This document shows, in pieces, positions 56,508 to 64,000 of a stretch of DNA of 64,000 nucleotides; the stretch's first letter is position 1, and each line of letters starts with the position of its first letter. The position numbers and the translations under genes are program-made. The notes beneath the pieces were generated by a model. It had not been told where the DNA came from. It saw nothing but the letters and a program-made list of their open reading frames with translations, and searched no databases. The DNA is taken from the NCBI RefSeq assembly GCF_902459705.1, contig NZ_CABPRU010000002.1:186001-250000 (forward strand). The letters are read 5' to 3'. The DNA comes from Pandoraea terrigena (GTDB taxonomy: Bacteria; Pseudomonadota; Gammaproteobacteria; Burkholderiales; Burkholderiaceae).

Positions 56508-57737
56508 ATGGAACGCGGTGAACTTGCGGGCAAGACCATCGTTCTCGGCCTGACCGGCGGCATCGCCTGTTACAAGTCGGCCGAACTGACCCGATTGCTC
56601 ATCAAGGCCGGTGCAGCGGTGCAGGTCGTGATGACCGAGTCCGCCACGCAATTCATCACCCCGCTCACGATGCAGGCGCTCTCGGGCCGCCCCGTCTTCA
56701 CCAGCCAGTGGGATGGCCGCATCGACAACAACATGGCGCACATCGACCTCTCGCGCGAGGCCGACGCCATTCTTATCGCCCCCGCCTCCACCGACTTCCT
56801 CGCCAAGCTCGCGCATGGCATGGCGGACGATCTGCTGTCCACGCTGTGCGTGGCGCGCGATTGTCCGCTGCTGGTCGCACCCGCGATGAATCGTCAGATG
56901 TGGGCCCATCCGGCGACACAGCGCAATGCGGCGACGCTGCGCGGCGATGGCGTCACAATCCTCGGCCCCGGCAGCGGCGAGCAGGCCTGTGGCGAGATCG
57001 GCGATGGACGGATGCTCGAACCGGAAGACCTGTTCGAGGCACTCGCCGGCTTCTTCCAGCCGAAGCGCCTCGCCGGACGTCGTGTGCTCATTACCGCCGG
57101 CCCGACCTTCGAGCCGATCGATCCGGTCCGTGGCCTGACCAACCTGTCCAGCGGCAAGATGGGCTTCGCGCTCGCGCGTGCCGCGGCGCAGGCCGGCGCC
57201 GACGTGCATCTGATCGCCGGCCCGTGCGCACTGGCGACGCCCTACGGCGTGACCCGCAGCAACGTCCAGACGGCGCAGCAAATGTACGATGCCGTGATGG
57301 CCGACCTATCGCAGGTATCGCTCGCATCGCACAGCGACATCTTCATCGCGGTGGCCGCCGTGGCCGATTGGCGCGTGCGCGAGGTGGCCCTCGACAAGAT
57401 CAAGAAGACCGGCGACGCCGACGTGCCGACGCTCGAATTCGTGCAAAACCCCGACATCCTCGCGGCCGTTGCACAGTTGCCAACGCCGCCCTACTGCGTA
57501 GGGTTCGCGGCCGAGTCGGGCGATCTGGAGACGCACGGCGCCCAGAAGCGCAAGCGCAAGCAGGTGCCGCTGCTCGTCGGCAATCTCGGTCCGGCCACGT
57601 TCGGGCAGGACGACAACGAAGTCATCCTGTTCGACGAGGCCGGGCAGCAACGGCTCCCACGTGCCGACAAGGCATCGCTCGCCCAACGCCTGATCGCCGA
57701 AATCGCGGCCCGGCTTCCCTCGCGTGCGCCGGGCTGA
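56508..57737 (+). CDS. coaBC: Bifunctional phosphopantothenoylcysteine synthetase/decarboxylase CoaBC (Dfp)
   Basis: 409-residue coenzyme A biosynthesis enzyme. The N-terminal flavin decarboxylase (CoaC) has LGLTGGIACYKSAEL, the active-site His region NNMAHIDLSREADAI, and the PAMNRQMW loop. The C-terminal CoaB synthetase has LITAGPTFEPIDPVRGLTN and NSSGKMG-type and KIKKTGD-type segments. GGAGGAGG about ten bases upstream fixes the ATG at 56508. It follows lspA by 137 bases. Confidence 0.97.
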   Translation: MERGELAGKTIVLGLTGGIACYKSAELTRLLIKAGAAVQVVMTESATQFITPLTMQALSGRPVFTSQWDGRIDNNMAHIDLSREADAILIAPASTDFLAKLAHGMADDLLSTLCVARDCPLLVAPAMNRQMWAHPATQRNAATLRGDGVTILGPGSGEQACGEIGDGRMLEPEDLFEALAGFFQPKRLAGRRVLITAGPTFEPIDPVRGLTNLSSGKMGFALARAAAQAGADVHLIAGPCALATPYGVTRSNVQTAQQMYDAVMADLSQVSLASHSDIFIAVAAVADWRVREVALDKIKKTGDADVPTLEFVQNPDILAAVAQLPTPPYCVGFAAESGDLETHGAQKRKRKQVPLLVGNLGPATFGQDDNEVILFDEAGQQRLPRADKASLAQRLIAEIAARLPSRAPG

Positions 57738-57889
57738 CGACCGCCCCCGACACACCGCACGCCGTCTCATCGGCGTCTCGTCCGTCATCGTCGCTGTCCG
57801 GCGACGCTGACGGACTGGCGGCAACGCTCGACGTCACGGCCTCAGCCCTTCGCCCTCGAAGCGGGCCATCGCAAACGATAACAAATCCA

Positions 57890-59110
57890 ATGACGCAACC
57901 TCCTACGCCCGCGCGGCCCGCCGCCAGTGTCTACGGGACACTGAGCATGCTCGCCGCGATCATGTTCTTCGGTTTCATGACGATCGGTATGCCGCTGCCC
58001 GTGCTGCCGGTCTATGTGCATGAAACGCTCGGCTACGGCTCGTTCGTGGTTGGGGTGACCATCGGCATCCAGTCGGTCGTCACGCTGCTGCTGCGCTCCT
58101 ACGCCGGACGCACCGTCGACACCCGCGGCCCCCGCCGCGCCGTGCTGACCGGCCTGTGCGGCTGCGGTGCGGCGGGCCTGCTGTATCTCGCCGCGTCGAT
58201 GGTGCCGAACCCGGCGCTCGCGCTGGGGATCCTTATTGCGGGACGCGTCGTGCTCGGGTTCGGCGAAAGCCTGATCCTGACCGGCGGCATGTCGTGGGGC
58301 ATCGGCCTGCTTGGTGCCGCCCACGCCAGCAAGGCGATTTCGTGGCAGGGCGTGTCGATGTACACGGCGATCGCCGTTGGCGCCCCGTTCGGGGCCTATC
58401 TGCTGCAATCGGCGGGCTTTACGGCGGTCTCGCTCGTGAACATCGCCCTGCCCGCCATCGCCTTCGCGATCGCGCTGCGTCTGCCGGCGGCGGCGCCCGT
58501 GGGCGGCCATCGGCTGCCGTTCTTCCGGGTCGTGGGGCTGGTGTGGCGCCCGGGTCTGGCGATGACGCTGGGGAGCATCGGCTACGCCGTCATTGCCGCG
58601 TTCATCACGCTCTACTATGCGAGTCACGGCTGGTCGGGCGCTGCCTTCGCGCTCACGCTGTACAGCGCGTGTTTCATCGGTATGCGGATCGTGCTCGCGC
58701 ACGCCGTCGATCGCTTCGGCGGGCGCCGCGTCGCCATGGCCTCACTCGTGTTCAGCGCCATCGGCCAATTCCTGCTGTGGGGGGCAGTCAACCCGGATAT
58801 GGCCCTCGTGGGTGCCGGACTCACCGGCGTGGGATTCTCTCTGGTGTTCCCGGCCCTGGGGGTGGAAGCCCTGCGCCAGGTGCCGCCACAGAACCGCGGC
58901 GCGGCGCTGGCGGCCTACTCGGCGTTCTTCGATCTGGCGCTCGGCCTGATCGGTCCGATGGCCGGACTCGTCGCCAACTATTTCGGTTACGCCTCGATCT
59001 TCCTGTGCGGTGCCCTCGGTGGCATCGTCGCGATTTTCATGATTGCGCGCCTGCCGCATGCAGGCCCGGTCGCAACACCGGCGGATGCATCCGCCGGCAG
59101 CGGCCACTGA
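57890..59110 (+). CDS. MFS transporter, YfcJ/YhhS-like
   Basis: 406-residue carrier with about 12 helices. Typical segments are TIGMPLPVLPVYVHETLGYG, the loop-2 RTVDTRGPRRAVLTG (motif A) and RVVLGFGESLILTGGMSWG. The C-terminal half ends in PQNRGAALAAYSAFFDLALG. It resembles the YfcJ/YhhS group of arabinose-efflux-like permeases, whose substrates are mostly unknown. It lies between coaBC and an LLM oxidoreductase gene. Confidence 0.87.
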   Translation: MTQPPTPARPAASVYGTLSMLAAIMFFGFMTIGMPLPVLPVYVHETLGYGSFVVGVTIGIQSVVTLLLRSYAGRTVDTRGPRRAVLTGLCGCGAAGLLYLAASMVPNPALALGILIAGRVVLGFGESLILTGGMSWGIGLLGAAHASKAISWQGVSMYTAIAVGAPFGAYLLQSAGFTAVSLVNIALPAIAFAIALRLPAAAPVGGHRLPFFRVVGLVWRPGLAMTLGSIGYAVIAAFITLYYASHGWSGAAFALTLYSACFIGMRIVLAHAVDRFGGRRVAMASLVFSAIGQFLLWGAVNPDMALVGAGLTGVGFSLVFPALGVEALRQVPPQNRGAALAAYSAFFDLALGLIGPMAGLVANYFGYASIFLCGALGGIVAIFMIARLPHAGPVATPADASAGSGH

Positions 59111-59165
59111 CCCGCACGACGACGTTGTCGATGGCCCCGTGCCCTCGACCTGGAGCCTCCCCCTC

Positions 59166-60200
59166 ATGACGCCTACGGCTATGGCACGCATCAAGCTGTC
59201 GATCCTCGATCAAACGCCCGTGATTCACGGCCACAGCGTGGCGGATGCCATCGCGGCAACCGTCGAACTGGCGCAAGCCGCCGACGACCTGGGCTACACG
59301 CGCTACTGGTGCGCGGAGCATCACGGGCTGCGCGGCGTGGCCAATCCAGCACCGGAGGTCATGATCGCCCGGCTCGCCAGCGTGACGAAACGCCTGCGGG
59401 TCGGCTCGGGCGGCGTAATGCTGCCCTACTACAGCCCGTTCAAGTTGGCCGAGCAATTCCTGATGCTCGAGGCACTGTTTCCGAATCGCATCGATCTGGG
59501 CGTCGGACGCGCCCCCGGCGGCGACATGCGCACGGCGCGCGCCGTTGCCAAAGGTCCTTACGATGCCGGCGAGCACTTCCCACAACAGGTGGCTGAGCTG
59601 GCTGGCCTGTTCAATGACACGCTGGCCGACGATCACCCCTACCGTGGCGTACTGCTGCAGCCAGCGGTGACAACGCGCCCCGAGCTGTGGGTACTGGGAT
59701 CGAGCGAGTTCGGTGGCCTGCTGGCCGCGCAGCTCGGCCTGCGTTACTGCTTCGCCCACTTCATCAATGCCCATCACGGTCACCGCGTCACGCAGGCGTA
59801 TCGTGAACGATTCACGCCGGGCGCATTGAGCAAGCCCTATTGCGCGGTGGCGCTCTTCGTCATCTGTGCCGACACCGACGCCGAAGCGCAAGCGCTGGAA
59901 GCCGGTGTCGACCTGCGCCGCGTACAGATGGCATACGGCATGAACGAGCCGATTCCGAGCCTCGAGCAAGGCGCGCAGGCCACGGCACAGTATCGTGAAC
60001 GGGAGTTGTCCGTGATTGCGCGCGAGAAGCCGCGTAGTATCATCGGCACCCCGGAGCGCGTGACTGAACGCGTGCTGGCGTTGCAGGAACAGTTCGAGGC
60101 CGACGAAATCGTCGTGTTGACGGTCGCCGGCAGTTATCGCGCCCGACTGCGCTCGCACGAACTGCTCGCACAGGCATTTTCGTTGCGCAGCGCCGACTGA
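59166..60200 (+). CDS. LLM-class flavin oxidoreductase (luciferase-like)
   Basis: 344-residue protein of the luciferase-like monooxygenase class, MsnO8-type subgroup. It has [20 protein letters not shown] at the start, [27 protein letters not shown], and [17 protein letters not shown], the usual F420/FMN-binding context. ATG 59166 is chosen, with GGAG upstream; 59181 (MARIKLS) is an alternative. The gene starts 55 bases after the MFS gene. The substrate is unknown. Confidence 0.87.
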   Translation: MTPTAMARIKLSILDQTPVIHGHSVADAIAATVELAQAADDLGYTRYWCAEHHGLRGVANPAPEVMIARLASVTKRLRVGSGGVMLPYYSPFKLAEQFLMLEALFPNRIDLGVGRAPGGDMRTARAVAKGPYDAGEHFPQQVAELAGLFNDTLADDHPYRGVLLQPAVTTRPELWVLGSSEFGGLLAAQLGLRYCFAHFINAHHGHRVTQAYRERFTPGALSKPYCAVALFVICADTDAEAQALEAGVDLRRVQMAYGMNEPIPSLEQGAQATAQYRERELSVIAREKPRSIIGTPERVTERVLALQEQFEADEIVVLTVAGSYRARLRSHELLAQAFSLRSAD

Positions 60201-60285
60201 CGGGCACCCGGGACGCTCGCCCGAACGCGTTGCGTCTACGGCTGCATTTTTCGACAGCAATCTCCCCATCCAACGCCACAAGACC

Positions 60286-60732
60286 ATGAACCTCGACGTC
60301 AAGATTCTCGACGAACGCCTTCGCTCGCAGTTGCCCGCCTATGCCACGCCGGGTAGCGCCGGACTCGATCTGCGCGCGTGCCTCGACACGCCGCTGACGA
60401 TTGAACCGGGCCAGACGGTCCTCGTGCCGACGGGGCTGGCGATTCATCTCGCCGACCCGGGCTACGCCGCGTTGATCCTGCCGCGCTCGGGCCTCGGCCA
60501 CAAGCACGGCATCGTGCTCGGCAACCTGGTCGGACTGATCGATTCGGATTACCAGGGCCAACTGATGGTCTCCACCTGGAATCGCGGCCATGCGTCGTTT
60601 GTGCTGAATCCGTTCGAGCGGCTGGCGCAACTGGTGATCGTGCCGGTGGTGCAGGCAACGTTCAACCTCGTCGACGAATTCCCCGAGAGCGATCGCGGCG
60701 CGGGCGGCTTCGGCAGCACTGGCAAGCACTGA
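60286..60732 (+). CDS. dut: dUTP diphosphatase
   Basis: 148-residue trimeric dUTPase that keeps uracil out of DNA and supplies dUMP. All five motifs are present: AGLDLRACL (1), [15 protein letters not shown] (2), [11 protein letters not shown] (3), [10 protein letters not shown] (4) and GAGGFGSTG (5). Close to the E. coli length of 151. The terminator at 60775 follows. Confidence 0.97.
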   Translation: MNLDVKILDERLRSQLPAYATPGSAGLDLRACLDTPLTIEPGQTVLVPTGLAIHLADPGYAALILPRSGLGHKHGIVLGNLVGLIDSDYQGQLMVSTWNRGHASFVLNPFERLAQLVIVPVVQATFNLVDEFPESDRGAGGFGSTGKH

Positions 60733-60774
60733 CGCCACGCCGCCGCGGCTTCGCCGCACTGCGGCGACATCCAA

Positions 60775-60805
60775 GAAAAAGCGCCGCATGAAGCGGCGCT
60801 TTTTC
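60775..60805. terminator. Bidirectional terminator between dut and clpA
   Basis: GAAAAAGCGCCGC and its complement form a 13-base-pair stem with a 5-base loop, T-rich on both sides, between convergent stops at 60732 and 60825. Confidence 0.9.
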
Positions 60806-60824
60806 ATTGTTGACGCAGTGAGGC

Positions 60825-63122
60825 TTATTCGACTTCGGCGGCTTCCGGTTCGGCACGGGCGTTGCCGTCCTGCGGGAAGGACAGTTGCACCTGGTCGTGC
60901 TCGTCCAGATCCACGGCAACGCGCCCGCCGCTGGTCAAACGCCCGAACAGCAATTCGTCGGCCAGCGCACGACGGATCGTGTCCTGGATCAGACGCTGCA
61001 TCGGGCGGGCGCCCATCAGCGGATCGAAGCCCTTCTTCGCCAGGAACGCGCGCAGCTTGTCGGTGAAGACCACCTCGACCTTCTTCTCATGCAACTGGTC
61101 TTCCAACTGGATGAGGAACTTGTCGACCACGCGCAGGATGATCTGCTCGTCGAGCGGCTTGAAGCTGATGATCGCGTCCAGACGATTACGGAACTCCGGC
61201 GTGAACATGCGCTTGATGTCGGCCATTTCGTCGCCAGCCTGACGCTCGTTCGTGAAGCCGATGCTCGCACGGTTGATCGTCTCTGCGCCCGCATTCGTCG
61301 TCATGATGACGATGACGTTACGGAAATCCGCCTTGCGACCGTTGTTGTCGGTGAGCGTACCGTGATCCATCACCTGGAGCAGCACGTTGAAGATGTCCGG
61401 ATGCGCCTTCTCGATTTCGTCGAGCAGCAGCACGCAATGCGGCTTCTTCGTGACGGCTTCGGTCAGCAACCCACCCTGATCGAACCCCACATACCCCGGC
61501 GGCGCGCCAATCAGTCGGCTCACCGCGTGACGTTCCATGTACTCCGACATATCGAAGCGGATCAGCTCGATGCCCAGCGTGAAGGCGAGTTGTTTCGCGA
61601 CTTCGGTCTTGCCGACACCGGTCGGGCCCGAGAACAGGAACGCGCCGATCGGCTTGTCCGTCTTGCCCAACCCGGCGCGCGACATCTTGATCGCGGCCGA
61701 CAAGGCGTCGATGGCCGGATCTTGCCCGAACACCACGCTCTTGAGGTCGCGGTCGAGCGTCTGAAGCTTGCCGCGGTCATCCGCGGACACGCTCTGCGCC
61801 GGAATACGCGCAATCTTCGATACGATGTCCTCGATCTCGCCCTTGCCGATCGTCTTCTTCTGCTTGGACTTCGGCAGGATGCGCTGAGCGGCGCCGGCTT
61901 CGTCGATCACGTCGATGGCCTTGTCAGGCAGGTGACGGTCGGTGATGAACTTGGCGGACAGCTCGGCGGCGGCCGACAGCGCACTCGACGAGTACTTCAC
62001 GCCGTGGTGCTCTTCAAAACGCGACTTCAGTCCGCGCAGGATCTGCACGGTCTGCTCGACGGTCGGCTCGTTGACGTCGATCTTCTGGAAGCGACGCGAC
62101 AGGGCGGCGTCTTTTTCGAAGATGCCGCGATACTCGGTGAAGGTCGTGGCGCCGATGCACTTGAGCTGCCCCGACGACAATGCCGGCTTGAGCAGGTTCG
62201 AGGCGTCGAGCGTGCCGCCCGATGCAGCGCCCGCGCCAATCAGCGTATGAATCTCGTCAATGAACAGAATCGCGTTGTTGCGCTCCTTGAGTTCCTTGAG
62301 CACCGCCTTCAGGCGTTGCTCGAAGTCGCCGCGATACTTCGTGCCGGCCAGCAACGCGCCCATGTCCAGCGAGTAGACGGTGGCGTCCTGCAGGATCTCG
62401 GGCACTTCGCCGCGCGTCACGCGCCAGGCAAGGCCTTCGGCAATGGCCGTCTTGCCCACCCCGGCTTCGCCGACGAGCAGCGGATTGTTCTTCCGGCGGC
62501 GGCACAGCACCTGCACCACACGCTCGACTTCCGCCTCGCGACCGATGAGCGGGTCGATCTTGCCGTCGCGCGCCATCTGGTTGAGGTTCTGGGTGTACTG
62601 CGCGAGCGGGCTTTCCTTGGCGTTGGCGCCCTCTTCGCCCTCGGCACTGCCTTCGCCGGCCTTGGCCGACTCGCCGGGCGCGCCCGTCTTGGTGATGCCA
62701 TGGGAGATGAAATTGACGACGTCCAGACGCGTCACGCCCTGCTGCTGCAGGTAGTAGACCGCGTGGGAATCCTTTTCACCGAAGATGGCGACCAGCACGT
62801 TGGCCCCCGTCACTTCCTTCTTGCCGTTGGAAGTCGATTGCACGTGCATGATGGCGCGTTGAATCACGCGCTGGAACCCGAGCGTGGGCTGTGTGTCGAC
62901 CTCGTCGCTCCCTGGCACCGTCGGCGTATTGTCGGCGATGAAGTTGCGCAGGTTCTGCCGTAAATCCTCAAGATTTGCGGCGCACGCGCGCAATACTTCG
63001 GCAGCGGTCGGGTTATCCAACAGGGCGAGCAGCAGGTGCTCGACCGTGATGAATTCATGTCGTGCCTGGCGCGCTTCCATAAACGCCATGTGCAGGCTGA
63101 CTTCCAATTCCTGGGCAATCAT
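60825..63122 (-). CDS. clpA: ATP-dependent protease ATPase subunit ClpA
   Basis: 765-residue AAA+ unfoldase for ClpP. The N-domain (about 1-145) begins [20 protein letters not shown]1 has Walker [16 protein letters not shown] and Walker [10 protein letters not shown]2 has [15 protein letters not shown] and [14 protein letters not shown]. The ClpP loop (an IGL/L tripeptide) is in the C-terminal half. GGAGGAAG just upstream fixes ATG 63122, which overlaps the clpS stop (ATGA); the longer frame to 63140 has no such site. Confidence 0.97.
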   Translation of the reverse strand: MIAQELEVSLHMAFMEARQARHEFITVEHLLLALLDNPTAAEVLRACAANLEDLRQNLRNFIADNTPTVPGSDEVDTQPTLGFQRVIQRAIMHVQSTSNGKKEVTGANVLVAIFGEKDSHAVYYLQQQGVTRLDVVNFISHGITKTGAPGESAKAGEGSAEGEEGANAKESPLAQYTQNLNQMARDGKIDPLIGREAEVERVVQVLCRRRKNNPLLVGEAGVGKTAIAEGLAWRVTRGEVPEILQDATVYSLDMGALLAGTKYRGDFEQRLKAVLKELKERNNAILFIDEIHTLIGAGAASGGTLDASNLLKPALSSGQLKCIGATTFTEYRGIFEKDAALSRRFQKIDVNEPTVEQTVQILRGLKSRFEEHHGVKYSSSALSAAAELSAKFITDRHLPDKAIDVIDEAGAAQRILPKSKQKKTIGKGEIEDIVSKIARIPAQSVSADDRGKLQTLDRDLKSVVFGQDPAIDALSAAIKMSRAGLGKTDKPIGAFLFSGPTGVGKTEVAKQLAFTLGIELIRFDMSEYMERHAVSRLIGAPPGYVGFDQGGLLTEAVTKKPHCVLLLDEIEKAHPDIFNVLLQVMDHGTLTDNNGRKADFRNVIVIMTTNAGAETINRASIGFTNERQAGDEMADIKRMFTPEFRNRLDAIISFKPLDEQIILRVVDKFLIQLEDQLHEKKVEVVFTDKLRAFLAKKGFDPLMGARPMQRLIQDTIRRALADELLFGRLTSGGRVAVDLDEHDQVQLSFPQDGNARAEPEAAEVE

Positions 63123-63433
63123 GCTTCCTCCATCACGCACTGCAGCGGGTGCCCGGACTGCCTTGCATGGCTAACAACTTGCTCAACCTTGGTCGCCGCG
63201 ACGTCGCGCGTAAAGACCCCACAAACTGCCCTGCCCTCGCGGTGAACCTTGAGCATGATCTGCGTGGCAGACTCCCGGTCCTTATTGAAATATTCCTGAA
63301 TGACCATCACCACGAATTCCATCGGGGTGAAATCGTCGTTCAACAGTACCACCTTGTACATCGATGGCGGCTTGAGCTGTTGCTCTTGCCGCTCCTGTAC
63401 GGTGTCGTCATGCGTTGTCGGTAAGGTTGCCAT
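63119..63433 (-). CDS. clpS: ClpS adaptor for N-end rule degradation
   Basis: 104-residue ClpA adaptor binding N-degron proteins. It has the family core [24 protein letters not shown], then [18 protein letters not shown]. The ND/HxxxT-type pocket positions are in the [12 protein letters not shown] and MLKVHREG segments. Overlaps clpA by four bases. The 442-base upstream gap holds both clpS and cspA-type promoters. Confidence 0.96.
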   Translation of the reverse strand: MATLPTTHDDTVQERQEQQLKPPSMYKVVLLNDDFTPMEFVVMVIQEYFNKDRESATQIMLKVHREGRAVCGVFTRDVAATKVEQVVSHARQSGHPLQCVMEEA

Positions 63434-63701
63434 ACGTGGATTCTAAACAACTCCCGGGCGCAGGAAGCAATCGGAGCCCCTATTGCCGCCTGCCGTCCGG
63501 TTGTCCACCGGATTGCCAACACTCGTCGATTCTCGCGCGCGTTGTCCAGCAAGGCGCCGCAGCCCCGACCACCGGGGCGTGCCACACCCATATGAGTCAG
63601 CTTAACCCAAATTTCAAGGGCGTGTCTCCGCACGCTTGGCGCCCGCTCGGCCATCAGGGTAAAACCTGATCGAGAGTAACTTCTATCGTTCAAAAAGGGC
63701 T
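63434..63701. other. Gap between clpS and the cold-shock gene, left part
   Basis: The 268 bases to the left of the cold-shock promoter candidate. It should contain the minus-strand clpS promoter. The plus-strand frame 63415-63669 has no ribosome site and looks spurious. Confidence 0.35.
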
Positions 63702-63731
63702 TGACACTGTTGGTAGTTAGCGAAAACAATC
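63702..63731 (+). promoter_or_regulatory. Possible cold-shock gene promoter
   Basis: TTGACA at 63702-63707, with AACAAT at 63726-63731 as the best -10 at 18 bases (4 of 6 matches). Transcription from here would give a 5' untranslated region of about 135-140 bases, the length typical of cspA-type thermosensing leaders. Confidence 0.5.
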
Positions 63732-63875
63732 ATCGTGGCGCTTTTCCTCTATAAGCGTTTTAAAAGAAAAGATGCCTGGGTGAGCCTAAGAAGCCGCCGC
63801 CAGCCGGCGGGATTTTCAGATGTGCTCGTTGTTGCTGTGATATGTAGTAGTCGTAATTGTTGAGGGGAAGTTAGT

Positions 63876-64000
63876 ATGGCAACCGGTACGGTCAAATGGT
63901 TTAACGACGCCAAGGGTTTTGGATTCATCACGCCGGATGAGGGTGGCGAAGATCTGTTCGCGCACTTCTCGGCAATTCAGATGAATGGCTTCAAGACCCT
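63876..64000 (+). CDS. Cold-shock protein, CspA family (3' end cut by window)
   Basis: 41 codons are visible of a usual 67-70. The sequence [18 protein letters not shown] carries RNP1 (KGFGFI), and DLFAHFSAI carries RNP2, diagnostic of the CSD. AGGGGAAG precedes the ATG by about 6 bases. Single-stranded nucleic-acid chaperone. It lies 442 bases from divergent clpS. Confidence 0.95.
   Translation, partial: MATGTVKWFNDAKGFGFITPDEGGEDLFAHFSAIQMNGFKT

Noticed and set aside
56708..57889. A 394-codon N-terminal extension of the MFS carrier
   Set aside because: It lies in another frame inside coaBC; the carrier's hydrophobic sequence begins only after the ATG at 57890.
63415..63669. An 84-codon plus-strand frame between clpS and the cold-shock gene
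   Set aside because: No ribosome site and unremarkable composition; it overlaps the clpS start region.
1..64000. Search for tRNA/rRNA genes, CRISPR arrays, phage or complete insertion sequences
   Set aside because: Read by eye, no cloverleaf-type gene, no regular spacer array and no transposase or integrase gene was found; the only transposase-like sequence is the desaturase tail.

Overview
The window is a GC-rich, gene-dense stretch of a Gram-negative beta-proteobacterial chromosome. The mix points to Burkholderiaceae: a short H-NS-like protein ending in a W-SGRGRAP-KW motif, a BigR/persulfide-dioxygenase module, the nadA-nadC/nadB arrangement, the fkpB-ispH pair, and ileS-lspA-coaBC followed by dut. 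Pandoraea is my best guess, but that is inference from gene content and not a database match. I see no rRNA, tRNA, CRISPR array, prophage or complete insertion sequence. Most of the window is chromosomal housekeeping with several small accessory islands.

Layout. Positions 1-6633 (minus): a three-gene RND efflux operon (mdtA-, mdtB- and mdtC-like), with the last permease cut by the window edge. Divergent from it, 7138-9298 holds an OmpR-type regulator and a sensor kinase, joined by a 41-codon ORF that overlaps both neighbours. 9646-9936 is an H-NS-like gene beside an AT-richer 0.8 kb gap. 10761-12827 holds an acetyltransferase and a DHA2-type exporter. 12856-15085 is a sulfide/persulfide module: two YeeE/YedE half-transporters, the BigR repressor and a divergent persulfide-dioxygenase-like hydrolase. 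15072-17085 holds a LysR/tautomerase pair and a small exported WxPGxW protein. 17227-20683 is maeB with a divergent LysR gene. 20880-22154 is an orphan autotransporter heptosyltransferase-like gene. 22279-25557 holds an AraC-like/VOC pair, a ZntB-like channel and PPK2.

25630-28096 (minus) is a second RR/HK pair, clearly paralogous to the first, preceded by a possible 73-aa ORF. 28768-31026 is an NAD(P)-binding epimerase-like gene divergent, by only 15 bases, from a ferredoxin-type reductase. 31094-32570 is a consensus promoter, a short Arg-rich ORF and an intrinsic terminator placed just before an acetylornithine-transaminase-family gene. Two coupled acetyltransferases follow. 33785-38819 is the complete branched-chain amino-acid ABC operon (livK-H-M-G-F). 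39537-42451 holds ispH, fkpB, radC, rpmB and rpmG. 42694-46448 is de novo NAD synthesis: nadB converging on nadA-nadC. 46544-51611 (minus) holds a TTG-initiated desaturase with a transposase-like tail, an MscS channel, rsmB and purN. 51849-60732 (plus) holds ribF, ileS, lspA, coaBC, an MFS carrier, an LLM oxidoreductase and dut. 60825-63433 (minus) is clpS-clpA, and a cspA-type gene runs off the right end.

Together the genes cover envelope stress and efflux (the RND pump with its likely two-component regulator), sulfide detoxification, amino-acid uptake and core biosynthesis. The least explained items are the short transcription unit before the transaminase, the small ORFs tied to both two-component systems, the desaturase tail, the orphan heptosyltransferase and a few repeat or operator-like motifs. 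Each is listed as a separate finding.
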